Positions 43,314-50,504 of a stretch of 64,000 nucleotides of DNA are shown in pieces. How positions within the stretch are numbered: the first letter of the stretch is position 1; every line of letters starts with the position of its first letter. Both the position numbers and the translations under genes were made by a program. The stretch covers positions 1 to 64,000 of the forward strand of contig JAGZIY010000006.1 of assembly GCA_018365995.1 (NCBI GenBank). Reading direction: 5' to 3'. Below the pieces are notes generated by a model, which was not told where the DNA came from, ran no database searches, and saw only the letters and a program-made list of their open reading frames with translations. The stretch is from Butyricicoccus pullicaecorum (GTDB taxonomy: Bacteria > Bacillota > Clostridia > Oscillospirales > Butyricicoccaceae).

Positions 43314-43907
43314 ATGGCAAAGAATACGCAGCCCATTCTGAAGAGATGTAAGACTTTGGGCATTTCCCCTGCAGTTCTTGGTTACTCCAAGGAGACCAAG
43401 CGCAATCCGAAGCAGTCCCGCCGCAAGCAGTCTGAGTACGGCTTGCAGCTGACTGAAAAGCAAAAGGTTAAATTCATTTATGGTGTTCTGGAAAAGCAGT
43501 TCCGTAAGTACTACGAGAAGGCTGAAAAGAAGCAGGGCATCACAGGTGAAATCTTGCTTCAGGAGTTGGAGCGTCGTCTGGACAACGTTGTGTATCGTCT
43601 GGGCTTTGCAAATACCCGCCGCGAGGCACGTCAGCTTGTAAGCCATGCACACTTTACTGTAAATGGCAAGCGCGTAAACATTCCGTCCTATCAGGTTAAG
43701 CCGGGCGACGTGATTGCTGTTTGCGAGAAGTCTCGTTCTGCAACCAAGTTCAAGACCCTGCTTGAGGAGAACGGCAAGAAGGCTTGTCCGAAGTGGATTG
43801 ACAAGGCAAACGACTCCTTTGAAGGTAAGATCGTAGCTATGCCTGCACGTGATGATATCGACTACGAAGTAGCTGAGCACCTCATCGTCGAGTTGTACTC
43901 CAAATAA
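43314..43907 (+). CDS. rpsD: 30S ribosomal protein S4
   Basis: The 197-residue S4 has QPILKRCKTLGISPAVLGY, the S4 RNA-binding domain LERRLDNVVYRLGFANTR and ARQLVSHAHFTVNGKRVNIP. It lacks the N-terminal zinc Cys cluster found in some S4 proteins (only one Cys there), so it is the C-minus form. S4 may regulate the alpha operon through the leader upstream of rpsM. Slightly shorter than the 200-residue norm. Confidence 0.96.
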   Translation: MAKNTQPILKRCKTLGISPAVLGYSKETKRNPKQSRRKQSEYGLQLTEKQKVKFIYGVLEKQFRKYYEKAEKKQGITGEILLQELERRLDNVVYRLGFANTRREARQLVSHAHFTVNGKRVNIPSYQVKPGDVIAVCEKSRSATKFKTLLEENGKKACPKWIDKANDSFEGKIVAMPARDDIDYEVAEHLIVELYSK

Positions 43908-43933
43908 GCCAAACCCTCGTTTTTTGGATCATT

Positions 43934-43972
43934 TTTCGCGCGCTGTCGCCATTTTGGCGTGGCGCGTGAAAT
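43934..43972 (+). promoter_or_regulatory. Strong hairpin between rpsD and rpoA
   Basis: TTTCGCGCG-type and CGCGTGAAA-type outer arms plus inner CGCCA/TGGCG arms fold into a long GC stem in the 117-base gap. No T-run follows, so it may be a processing or stabilising element. Confidence 0.45.
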
Positions 43973-44024
43973 TTCCATCTATTTTGCAAGTGAATTGGCC
44001 GCATGAAAAGGAGGGTATCTTACA

Positions 44025-44975
44025 ATGATCGAAATTGAAAAGCCGCGCATTGATTGCGAGGAGCTGGCAGAAGACGGCTCCTATGGCAGATTCGTCGTAG
44101 AACCACTGGAGCGTGGATACGGTACAACACTGGGAAACTCCCTGCGTCGTATCCTGTTGTCCTCTCTGCCGGGCACTGCCGCGACCTCCATCAAAATCGC
44201 TGGCGTGCAACATGAGTTTTCCACCATTCCGGGTGTGAAAGAGGACGTGACTGAGATCGTTCTCAATGTAAAGGGCATTATTGCCAAGCTTTACTGTGAT
44301 GGTCCAAAGACTGTCTATATCGAGGCTGCAAGCGAAGGCGAGGTCAAAGCCGGTGACATCCATTCAGATGGTGAGGTAGAGATCCTGAATCCCGACCTGC
44401 ATATTGCAACCCTGATGAGTGACGCGCGTCTGTCTATGGAGATCACCTTGGCCTCTGGCCGTGGATACGTTCCGGCAGAACGTAACAAGCAGAACAATCA
44501 GAATGCGATTGGCGTGATTCCGGTAGACTCTATCTACACGCCGGTGTACAAGGTGAATTATACCGTAGAGAACACCCGCGTCGGTAATATGACCGACTAT
44601 GACAAGCTCACACTTGAGCTGTGGACAGACCGTACCATCAACGCACGCGATGCGGTTTCGCTTGGTGCAAAGGTTCTGCGCGACCACCTCGATCTGTTTG
44701 TTGATCTCTCGGAGGAGATCGGCTCGAAATCCACTGTCGTTGAGAAGGCAGAGGCACAGCATGACAAGGTTCTGGAGATGACTATTGAAGAATTGGACTT
44801 CTCTGTTCGTTCATTCAACTGTCTCAAACGCGCTGGTATCAACACTGTGGAAGACCTTATCAACACCTCTGAGGAGGATATGATGAAGGTGAGAAACCTC
44901 GGACGTAAGTCCCTTGAAGAGGTTATCGGCAAGCTGGAGGCTATGGGTCTCTCGCTGGCAAAGTCTGAGGAGTGA
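44025..44975 (+). CDS. rpoA: RNA polymerase alpha subunit
   Basis: The 316-residue subunit has the N-terminal dimerisation domain (RFVVEPLERGYGTTLGNSLR, RRILLSSLPGTA, GVKEDVTEIVLNVK) and the C-terminal domain with the helix-hairpin-helix (ELDFSVRSFNCLKRAGINTV, MMKVRNLGRKSLEEV) that binds UP elements and activators. AAGGAGGG precedes the start. Confidence 0.97.
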   Translation: MIEIEKPRIDCEELAEDGSYGRFVVEPLERGYGTTLGNSLRRILLSSLPGTAATSIKIAGVQHEFSTIPGVKEDVTEIVLNVKGIIAKLYCDGPKTVYIEAASEGEVKAGDIHSDGEVEILNPDLHIATLMSDARLSMEITLASGRGYVPAERNKQNNQNAIGVIPVDSIYTPVYKVNYTVENTRVGNMTDYDKLTLELWTDRTINARDAVSLGAKVLRDHLDLFVDLSEEIGSKSTVVEKAEAQHDKVLEMTIEELDFSVRSFNCLKRAGINTVEDLINTSEEDMMKVRNLGRKSLEEVIGKLEAMGLSLAKSEE

Positions 44976-45043
44976 GCATCTCAGATTTTCCACGCTTACT
45001 GTGCCAAGAAAAGGTGCAGGAGCGCGTGATTTTTTAGCACGAT

Positions 45044-45070
45044 AGCGGCGGCGTTTGCCGCGCTGCCGCT
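45044..45070 (+). promoter_or_regulatory. GC hairpin between rpoA and rplQ
   Basis: AGCGGCGGCG-TTTG-CCGCGCTGCCGCT folds into a strong stem followed by a T-rich stretch (TTATTCTTTTT). It could partly terminate or pause transcription before rplQ. Confidence 0.45.
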
Positions 45071-45107
45071 TTATTCTTTTTGACCTATATTTTGGAGGTA
45101 TACGAAC

Positions 45108-45449
45108 ATGGCATCTAATCGTAAGCTCGGCCGTCCGACCGAACACCGTATGGCGATGCTCCGCGCAATGGTAACTTTCCTGCTGGAGAACGGCAGAATT
45201 GAGACCACCGTTGCACGTGCAAAGGAAGTCGCTCCCCTGTGTGAGAAGATGATTACACTGGGCAAGAAGAACACACTGGCAACTCGCCGTCAGGCAATGG
45301 CTTTTGTAACCAAGGAAGAAATCGTTGCAAAGCTGTTCTCTGAGATTGCACCGAAGTATGCAGAGCGCAATGGCGGCTATACCCGCATCATCAAGACCGG
45401 TCCTCGCCGTGGTGACTGTGCTGAAATGGCAATCATCGAGCTTGTATAA
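45108..45449 (+). CDS. rplQ: 50S ribosomal protein L17
   Basis: The 113-residue L17 has RKLGRPTEHRMAMLRAMVTF, RIETTVARAKEVAPLCEKMI and GGYTRIIKTGPRRGDCAEMA. It ends the alpha operon. TGGAGG precedes the start. Confidence 0.97.
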   Translation: MASNRKLGRPTEHRMAMLRAMVTFLLENGRIETTVARAKEVAPLCEKMITLGKKNTLATRRQAMAFVTKEEIVAKLFSEIAPKYAERNGGYTRIIKTGPRRGDCAEMAIIELV

Positions 45450-45463
45450 TTTTATTTGAATTC

Positions 45464-45511
45464 AAAATCAGTTCACCTGAGGCGTGCTCTCAGGTGAACT
45501 GATTTTTTTTT
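45464..45511 (+). terminator. Terminator of the ribosomal protein cluster
   Basis: AAAATCAGTTCACCTGAG pairs with CTCAGGTGAACTGATTTT, followed by a long T-run. Confidence 0.9.
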
Positions 45512-45544
45512 ATTTTTTATGAAAAATTTGTAGGAAAAAGCGAA

Positions 45545-45571
45545 ATGCAACTGATAATTGCGCAAATGTAA
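45545..45571 (+). CDS. Candidate 8-codon leader peptide, cassette copy 1
   Basis: ATG to TAA encodes MQLIIAQM. TAGGA lies about 8 bases upstream. The peptide is identical in three copies (also 47329 and 50425). Its last codon and stop form the first six bases of the 5' arm of the inverted repeat at 45566-45589. No promoter of the TTGCGG/TATAAT type was found upstream of this copy, so it may not be transcribed alone. Translation is unproven. Confidence 0.35.
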   Translation: MQLIIAQM

Positions 45572-45589
45572 ACCGAAAGTGGTTTACAT
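45566..45589. promoter_or_regulatory. Inverted repeat, cassette copy 1
   Basis: ATGTAAACC and GGTTTACAT (9-base perfect arms, 6-base spacer) overlap the -35 box of the following promoter. It is either an XRE operator or an RNA hairpin. Confidence 0.65.
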
Positions 45590-45611
45590 AACACCTGTAT
45601 ATTCTTAAAAT
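45583..45611 (+). promoter_or_regulatory. Promoter within the repeated element, copy 1
   Basis: TTTACA (45583-45588) and TAAAAT (45606-45611) with a 17-base spacer; the -35 box is inside the inverted repeat. Confidence 0.55.
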
Positions 45612-45624
45612 TAGGGGCGAAAGA

Positions 45625-45729
45625 ATGAAACTGAAGGAAAGGGCTGATTGGGCAGAGTAAGACATAGCGCTGAATGATCTGGCTCTTTCGGTACAGAAAG
45701 TGTAGTGCAAGCCTTACAGCAAAATGAGA
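45625..45729 (+). pseudogene. XRE regulator remnant, cassette copy 1
   Basis: After the conserved ATG only MKLKERADWAE is read before TAG. The following bases still align with the other copies: GCTGATTG-GAGTAAG, then ACAGAAAG, then GTGCAAGCC and GCAAAATGAG. The helix-turn-helix coding part is deleted, so no DNA-binding protein is made. Confidence 0.75.
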
Positions 45730-45792
45730 TTTCTTTGTTTTCAGATACACCCTAAAAATATCATAAAAAATGGAAAATTGGAGGTTATGACA

Positions 45793-46320
45793 ATGAAAAT
45801 CCATTGGAAAACATTGATATATGCAATTTTAGGAAATTTCATGATAGCTGTAATTAATTTTGTAATATTAACAAAACCATTTCTTGCAGAGGGGAAAAGT
45901 CAATATACAATGATGATAGTAAATGCGCTCATCTTATTGGTGTTTGGCATAGGGATAGGCAAGCTTCTGGCAGTAAAGAATCAGTATACAACGCCATCTG
46001 CAAGTTATAGAAAAGGTATGTTATTGAGGGAGTTTATCTGGGAACGACATGGATTTAAGCTGTCCATTGCTTTGGTTCTGTGGGTTATTTGTTTATGTAA
46101 TCCAGAGATTGTGTATCGGTTATCTGATTTGCTTTCCCTAAATCCGCCGTATGATGGGTTAAATAATCCATATCTCGTGTCGGTTTGGAAGCAATTTATC
46201 ATTTATTATGTCACCTCTATACCGTCCATCACTGCATGGGTGATGTGTTACATTGCTTTTGTTTTACAGGAAGATAAGCTTCAATTCCAGTATGATAAAA
46301 AAACTTTAGGAGGTTTATAA
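45793..46320 (+). CDS. Four-helix membrane protein in cassette 1
   Basis: The 175-residue product has about four hydrophobic helices: IYAILGNFMIAVINFVIL, MMIVNALILLVFGIGIG, LSIALVLWVICLC and a late FIIYYVTSIPSITAWVMCYIAFVL. ATG 45793 is taken because GGAGG lies 8 bases before it; ATG 45787 is too close to that site. It ends two bases before the next gene, so the two are probably translated together. No family is recognised. Confidence 0.65.
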   Translation: MKIHWKTLIYAILGNFMIAVINFVILTKPFLAEGKSQYTMMIVNALILLVFGIGIGKLLAVKNQYTTPSASYRKGMLLREFIWERHGFKLSIALVLWVICLCNPEIVYRLSDLLSLNPPYDGLNNPYLVSVWKQFIIYYVTSIPSITAWVMCYIAFVLQEDKLQFQYDKKTLGGL

Positions 46321-46322
46321 TT

Positions 46323-46979
46323 ATGAAAAAGACAATTTCGTTAGGGTTGGGTGTATTATTGGCGTTTTCAACATCTACAGCTTATGCATTTGTAGATGAA
46401 AGCACATCATCTATTTTATCAGATGATGGAAGAGTATCAGTAAAACTTTTATCGCGCGCGGCAGATGAAACTATTATGAAACGTATTGAAGATAATGTTT
46501 CTATACAGCTTCGAGATTTTGACAAAGCCACAGATAGTTTGGACTACAATATATTTGTTTCAGAATTGCCAATGAAACGAACAATTGGTAATGAGAAAAA
46601 ATATGCAATGAAAGTAACAGCATCTTTTAAAACCCCGAGAAAAGTTTTAGAGGGTAGTGATTCCTATAACAAGGGTTCTATCTCTGGAGCAGCTGTTGCT
46701 TATATGGAGTGGACAGATGGCGAAGGTCTAAAAAATACGATTGATGCCTTTTACGGAAATGTAAATATGATTGAAGGAAACGTGATTGCAAGTCAAGCAG
46801 CGTGGGGAAAATCTCATAATCGGCGTGAGGTAACTAAATCTTTGGGCTCAGCAACTTCCTTTAAATTCTATCCAGATTTTACAGCAGGTCATTTACATGC
46901 AGATTATGAACTCAATATTGATCCTGATCGATATGGTGCTGACTTAGCTATTTGTATACATCCTGAAATCTTTGATTAA
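46323..46979 (+). CDS. Secreted protein, cassette 1
   Basis: The 218-residue product has a signal peptide (KKTISLGLGVLLAFSTSTAYA, cleaved before FVDES). The mature protein of about 196 residues is beta-rich with an even spread of Ser/Thr and aromatic residues and no Cys except one near the end. AGGAGG lies before the ATG, within the end of the preceding gene. No enzymatic motif is visible and no family is recognised. It probably shares an operon with the membrane protein upstream. Confidence 0.7.
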   Translation: MKKTISLGLGVLLAFSTSTAYAFVDESTSSILSDDGRVSVKLLSRAADETIMKRIEDNVSIQLRDFDKATDSLDYNIFVSELPMKRTIGNEKKYAMKVTASFKTPRKVLEGSDSYNKGSISGAAVAYMEWTDGEGLKNTIDAFYGNVNMIEGNVIASQAAWGKSHNRREVTKSLGSATSFKFYPDFTAGHLHADYELNIDPDRYGADLAICIHPEIFD

Positions 46980-46985
46980 GGTATA

Positions 46986-47132
46986 AGAAATGAAATTTAT
47001 CGTTTATTGGACAGTGAAAGTGGGTTAGACTCGGAACTGTAGATAGAAGGATTTATTATTTTTGCTTTGAGACAGCAGTAGGGTATAGATTAGTTGTTGC
47101 AGCTGAACTTTTAGTTGGTACTTAGCGATATG
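46986..47132 (+). pseudogene. 3' remnant of a lipoprotein gene
   Basis: Short blocks match in order with the end of the lipoprotein gene at 54159-55217: TTGGAC-GTGAAA, ATTATTTT-CTTTGA, GTT-CAGC-GA and TAGCG-T-TGAAA-AATAA. All reading frames are broken and about 24 bases are missing in the middle. It joins directly into the repeated segment 47131-47266, just as the intact gene runs into 55207-55342. Confidence 0.7.
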
Positions 47133-47185
47133 AAATAATAATCCGCAGAACTTTGAAGCACATATATTTTTATCTGGTATCAGAA

Positions 47186-47215
47186 TAGGGACTGCCAAGT
47201 GCAGTTCCTATTTTT
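47186..47215 (+). terminator. Terminator, end of cassette 1
   Basis: TAGGGACTGC pairs with GCAGTTCCTA, followed by TTTTT; the same hairpin occurs at 55262-55291. Confidence 0.8.
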
Positions 47216-47223
47216 GTTTTTCA

Positions 47224-47252
47224 TTGCGGCATAGATAGGAATTGTATATAAT
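47224..47252 (+). promoter_or_regulatory. Cassette promoter, copy at 47 kb
   Basis: TTGCGG (47224-47229) and TATAAT (47247-47252) with a 17-base spacer. Related copies lie at 50321 and 55300. The transcript would begin about 70 bases before the peptide frame at 47329. Confidence 0.7.
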
Positions 47253-47328
47253 GGACTCACAAGAGATGAACAAAGTATGATGATATATCTTACACGGAAA
47301 TAACTTTCATTTTTTAGGGGAAAGTCAA

Positions 47329-47355
47329 ATGCAACTGATAATTGCGCAAATGTAA
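47329..47355 (+). CDS. Candidate 8-codon leader peptide, cassette copy 2
   Basis: MQLIIAQM, identical to the copies at 45545 and 50425, with AGGGG 8 bases upstream. Its stop overlaps the inverted repeat. Translation is unproven. Confidence 0.4.
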   Translation: MQLIIAQM

Positions 47356-47373
47356 ACCGAAAGTGGTTTACAT
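47350..47373. promoter_or_regulatory. Inverted repeat, cassette copy 2
   Basis: ATGTAAACC and GGTTTACAT with a 6-base spacer, identical to the other two copies. Confidence 0.7.
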
Positions 47374-47395
47374 AACACATGTATATTCTTAAAAT
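47367..47395 (+). promoter_or_regulatory. Promoter within the repeated element, copy 2
   Basis: TTTACA (47367-47372) and TAAAAT (47390-47395), 17-base spacer. Confidence 0.6.
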
Positions 47396-47408
47396 TAGGG
47401 GCGAAAGA

Positions 47409-47672
47409 ATGAAACTAAAAGACAAATTGGTATCGCTGAGAAAGGGTAAAGGGCTTTCCCAATTGGAACTGGCAGAGGCTCTCAATGTATCTCGGCAAGC
47501 AGTATCTCGGTGGGAGGTTGGAACATCGGTTCCAACAATGGAAAAGCTGATTGCACTGAGTAAGCTGTATGATATACCGCTTGACGAACTGGTTCATCAG
47601 AAAGAGGGACAGGAAAATACAGTGCAGGCTTTTGAGCAAAATGAGAAAGAAGAGAAGGAAGGTGAAAAATAA
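47409..47672 (+). CDS. XRE-family regulator, truncated before its membrane anchor
   Basis: The 87-residue product has an N-terminal helix-turn-helix (LVSLRKGKGLSQLELAEAL, SRQAVSRWEVGTSVP, MEKLIALSKLYDIPLDELV) and a short acidic tail. It is nearly identical to the copy at 50505, but the codon CAG there is TAA here, ending the protein before the membrane helix. The DNA still matches the longer copy for about 30 bases after the stop. It could work as a soluble regulator that competes for the same inverted repeat. AGGGG precedes the ATG. Confidence 0.85.
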   Translation: MKLKDKLVSLRKGKGLSQLELAEALNVSRQAVSRWEVGTSVPTMEKLIALSKLYDIPLDELVHQKEGQENTVQAFEQNEKEEKEGEK

Positions 47673-47732
47673 CAGGAAATATATAAGGAATACCATCATA
47701 TTAGAATTGGTCTTTTTTAGGAGGTATTTTGA

Positions 47733-48929
47733 ATGAATATTAAATTTGTATCAGTATTGTCATTGGTTGCTATGTGCTGTATGTCATCATCAGTCCTTGC
47801 CCTAAATGATAAAACAATAACCAGTAAACAAGCAGAGGACACAGCGATTTTATTTGCAACAACATCTATGTCTGATTTTGTTGAAGAGAGTGAGTATAGA
47901 GATGATTTGATTCATTCAGATGCAGAGGCTTTGATTAGATACTTAGACGATAAGAGAGAAATTCAGGGTGTCAAAGAGGATTTATATGGCAGTGTACTTT
48001 CACTGACATCATACGATGTTAACAATGTGAGGGTTAAGGAGAAAGATTCATTATTTGAGGTTTGCTTTAACATTAAATATGATTATCTTGATGGAAAGGA
48101 GCCTTCTGGGTTAGTTGCTGGATATAAAGTTGATGTTGATAAGGATACAAATACTGTGATGGCAGCACTCACGAATGATTTGTCGGGTGGTTCACTGATT
48201 ATTGAAACATTAGGTCAAAAGCCAGAAGAACTAAATCTTGATTATCAGCTAGATTCAATGAATTCTGCTGAATCATTATCTGAAGAAAATTTGGAGCAAC
48301 CATATAATTTGAATCAAAGATTAGATAAACTTTTTGATTATAAGAAAGAACAGGAAAAGGAATTTGGTAATGATGGAGGAACTAATGAATTCGCAACAGT
48401 TCCTGATATTCCACAGACACATGCTACATTTGTAAGTTTCGATGAAACAGATAGAGCATCTATGAGATCTTATCAAGATTCTTGGTGGCATAAATTTAAT
48501 CCTGATTTCACTGACTTTACAAACTATGGAGGAGATTGCACAAACTATGCTTCTCAGGTTTTGAATAGTAGCAGTACACCACAATATTCTTCATCTTCAT
48601 CAGGTATCCAAGGAACTTCTTATTGGTATTATAGATCGTCCTCGAATAGAAGTTCTTCTTGGACTGGGGTGGAAGAACTGAGAGAGTTCTTACTTAATAA
48701 CACAGAAAAGGGTCCGAGTGGAGAGACGGTAACTACATTTGGAGCATTGGAGTCTGGTGATATTATTCAATTGCATAATGGATCTAAATTCTATCACACT
48801 GTAGTTGTGTATACACAAGGGGGAGATCCATGGGTGACTGCTCATACCAGTCCTTATAGTGGACGTTATTCTACTAGATATGGCGGAATTGATTACTCAA
48901 GAGTTCATATCAGCGGATATTACAAGTAA
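47733..48929 (+). CDS. Secreted protein with putative amidase (Amidase_6) domain
   Basis: The 398-residue product has a signal peptide (NIKFVSVLSLVAMCCMSSSVLA). An N-terminal region (about 25-160) resembles the propeptide-like part of such proteins. After a linker, the C-terminal domain (about 245-395) has NYGGDCTNYASQVL, with the catalytic Cys expected in Amidase_6, and IIQLHNGSKFYHTVVVY with a His. These suggest a papain-like cell wall or peptide amidase acting outside the cell. AGGAGG precedes the ATG. It sits where each cassette carries its exported gene. Confidence 0.75.
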   Translation: MNIKFVSVLSLVAMCCMSSSVLALNDKTITSKQAEDTAILFATTSMSDFVEESEYRDDLIHSDAEALIRYLDDKREIQGVKEDLYGSVLSLTSYDVNNVRVKEKDSLFEVCFNIKYDYLDGKEPSGLVAGYKVDVDKDTNTVMAALTNDLSGGSLIIETLGQKPEELNLDYQLDSMNSAESLSEENLEQPYNLNQRLDKLFDYKKEQEKEFGNDGGTNEFATVPDIPQTHATFVSFDETDRASMRSYQDSWWHKFNPDFTDFTNYGGDCTNYASQVLNSSSTPQYSSSSSGIQGTSYWYYRSSSNRSSSWTGVEELREFLLNNTEKGPSGETVTTFGALESGDIIQLHNGSKFYHTVVVYTQGGDPWVTAHTSPYSGRYSTRYGGIDYSRVHISGYYK

Positions 48930-48940
48930 GAGGTGGAGGA

Positions 48941-49630
48941 GTGAAGATTTTTCTAAAATTATTTTGTTGTTTCATTTCAATAATTATATGTATACCTATG
49001 ATAGCTGGGTGTTCTGGAATGTTAGAAGATTCAACGGATACACTTCAAAGTCATGAAGAAAAAGAAGAACTGTATGAATTTATTGCGGATGAATCCCTTG
49101 CGCAATATCTGAATCAAGAAGTTTATCAACGAGTGATTTCTGAGTCTCTTGGGGCGGATGTGCCAGATATTCCGTTTTTTAATAAAAATATTGTGTGTAT
49201 GCTGAATTATAATGGGTTACTTATCTTTGATAATAAAACAGGTCAGCTTAAGGATGCGATAGACATTCAAAAAATGGATTTTGGAACCACACAAGGAGAT
49301 TCTGCAATAATAGTACGTGGAAATGATGATTTCATTACAATTTTTGCGTCCAATCATACAGCTGGGTATGTATATGAAATTGGTTCATCTCAGTTGGGAA
49401 AAATGAATGATGATGACAATATGTTTTATACGGAAATGAAGAATCCGGAGAAAGAACATATTGATCTTCTAGGACTTCCTGAACTCGATGATACTGCTGA
49501 AAGATGTGTCGTAGAATCCATCGACGGTATTGCCGTTTGTGATATTCCACTAAATGATTTATCAAAAATAAATTTTCGGATATATAGTGCGGATTATAAA
49601 ATAATCAATGAGTTTTCAATCTCAAAGTAA
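48941..49630 (+). CDS. Lipoprotein, unknown function
   Basis: The 229-residue product has a lipoprotein signal (KIFLKLFCCFISIIICIPMIAGCSG; lipobox IAGC), so it should be lipid-anchored at the outer face of the membrane. The mature part is acidic and beta-rich, without recognised motifs. The start is GTG 48941 with GGTGGAGG upstream, 11 bases after the amidase gene, which suggests a common operon. The end overlaps the next, broken, frame. Confidence 0.7.
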   Translation: MKIFLKLFCCFISIIICIPMIAGCSGMLEDSTDTLQSHEEKEELYEFIADESLAQYLNQEVYQRVISESLGADVPDIPFFNKNIVCMLNYNGLLIFDNKTGQLKDAIDIQKMDFGTTQGDSAIIVRGNDDFITIFASNHTAGYVYEIGSSQLGKMNDDDNMFYTEMKNPEKEHIDLLGLPELDDTAERCVVESIDGIAVCDIPLNDLSKINFRIYSADYKIINEFSISK

Positions 49631-50249
49631 TATTTTAAAACGTAACCGTCAAATCGCATTGACTGTGCCCATGATGATTGGATTTGGAAACCCTGCCTTT
49701 GCAGTTTCTCATGAAAACCTGTTAAATGATGACACCAAACGGGCATACTATGCACAGTATGTAAAAATTGTGAAGGAGGTTTCAAAACAAAGCGGTATCG
49801 ATATTGTGGTAAATCCTATGCAAGAATTTGCAGAAGAAGATTGGAAGACACAAGAAGCTTTTCGTGATTTCATCACAAAAATTGCGGAATGGGATATTAG
49901 ATGTGATACTTCTAATGCTCCAGAAATGTTTTCTACAGCTTCAAAAACAAAAACGGCAAAGGTGGACGCTGATGGTAAATCCTTTGAGATCGCTGTCACA
50001 GGAACACTTACGACATAATATAATTCAACCACTTAAAGGCAGTATTTTCAGAGTGTTGATGCAATCACATCGAAGATATCAAGCGGTTCTGCTAGTTGGA
50101 CACAAACAGGATATGATGAACAGTCGCTAGATGCTGCGAGAACGGTTGCAATTCATGTGAGCGGTACATTAAAAGTAGCTCAGGCTACCTTTCGGAATAA
50201 GTTGGCTTATGTAGAATTCTATTGCAGCGGTAAGGGAGAAGTTAGCTGA
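49608..50249 (+). pseudogene. Secreted protein gene with two in-frame TAA codons
   Basis: The frame from ATG 49608 has a signal peptide (LKRNRQIALTVPMMIGFGNPAFA) and is open to TAA 50016-50018. Five codons later a second TAA (50034-50036) follows. The same frame then stays open to TGA 50247-50249, reading RQYFQSVDAITSKISSG and VAIHVSGTLKVAQATF, a plausible exported domain. Each TAA could be a single change from AAA (Lys). The gene is probably a recent pseudogene of about 213 codons. The start overlaps the lipoprotein gene end; no strong ribosome binding site is seen. Confidence 0.7.
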
Positions 50250-50279
50250 TTCTATGAACAATAAGGTTTTATGAAATAG

Positions 50280-50316
50280 TAGGAACTATGAATTTATAGT
50301 TCCTACTTTTTATTTT
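50280..50316 (+). terminator. Terminator, end of cassette 2
   Basis: TAGGAACTAT pairs with ATAGTTCCTA, followed by C-TTTTT-A-TTTTT. Confidence 0.8.
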
Positions 50317-50320
50317 TGAA

Positions 50321-50349
50321 TTGTGGCATAGATAAGGATTATGTATAAT
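50321..50349 (+). promoter_or_regulatory. Cassette promoter, copy at 50 kb
   Basis: TTGTGG (50321-50326) and TATAAT (50344-50349), 17-base spacer; the surrounding bases match the copies at 47224 and 55300. Confidence 0.7.
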
Positions 50350-50424
50350 GGACTCATCAGAGAGTGATAAAATATGGTGATATGTCTTGTGCAGTGATAA
50401 CTTTAATTTTTGGAGGAAAGTCGA

Positions 50425-50451
50425 ATGCAACTGATAATTGCGCAAATGTAA
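50425..50451 (+). CDS. Candidate 8-codon leader peptide, cassette copy 3
   Basis: MQLIIAQM with a clear ribosome binding site, GGAGG (50412-50416), 8 bases before the ATG: the best of the three. Stop overlaps the inverted repeat. Translation is unproven. Confidence 0.45.
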   Translation: MQLIIAQM

Positions 50452-50469
50452 ACCGAAAGTGGTTTACAT
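50446..50469. promoter_or_regulatory. Inverted repeat, cassette copy 3
   Basis: ATGTAAACC and GGTTTACAT with a 6-base spacer, overlapping the -35 box at 50463. Confidence 0.7.
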
Positions 50470-50491
50470 AACACATGTATATTCTTAAAAT
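50463..50491 (+). promoter_or_regulatory. Promoter within the repeated element, copy 3
   Basis: TTTACA (50463-50468) and TAAAAT (50486-50491), 17-base spacer. Confidence 0.6.
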
Positions 50492-50504
50492 TAGGGGTGA
50501 AAGA

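Larger units (their letters stand above)
45545..45627 (+). repeat. 83-base cassette element, copy 1
   Basis: This segment matches 47329-47411 with one difference and 50425-50507 with two. It holds the peptide frame, the inverted repeat, a promoter, the ribosome binding site AGGGG and the ATG of an XRE gene. Confidence 0.9.
47131..47266 (+). repeat. 136-base direct repeat, copy A
   Basis: It aligns without gaps to 55207-55342; I count nine differences, all transitions. It carries a gene end, a terminator and a promoter. The two copies bracket cassettes 2 and 3. Confidence 0.85.
47329..47411 (+). repeat. 83-base cassette element, copy 2
   Basis: Differs at one base from each of the copies at 45545 and 50425. 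Confidence 0.9.

Noticed and set aside
50010..50040. UAA recoding in the secreted protein gene at 49608
   Set aside because: All other genes in the window use TAA as a normal stop, so a changed code is excluded.
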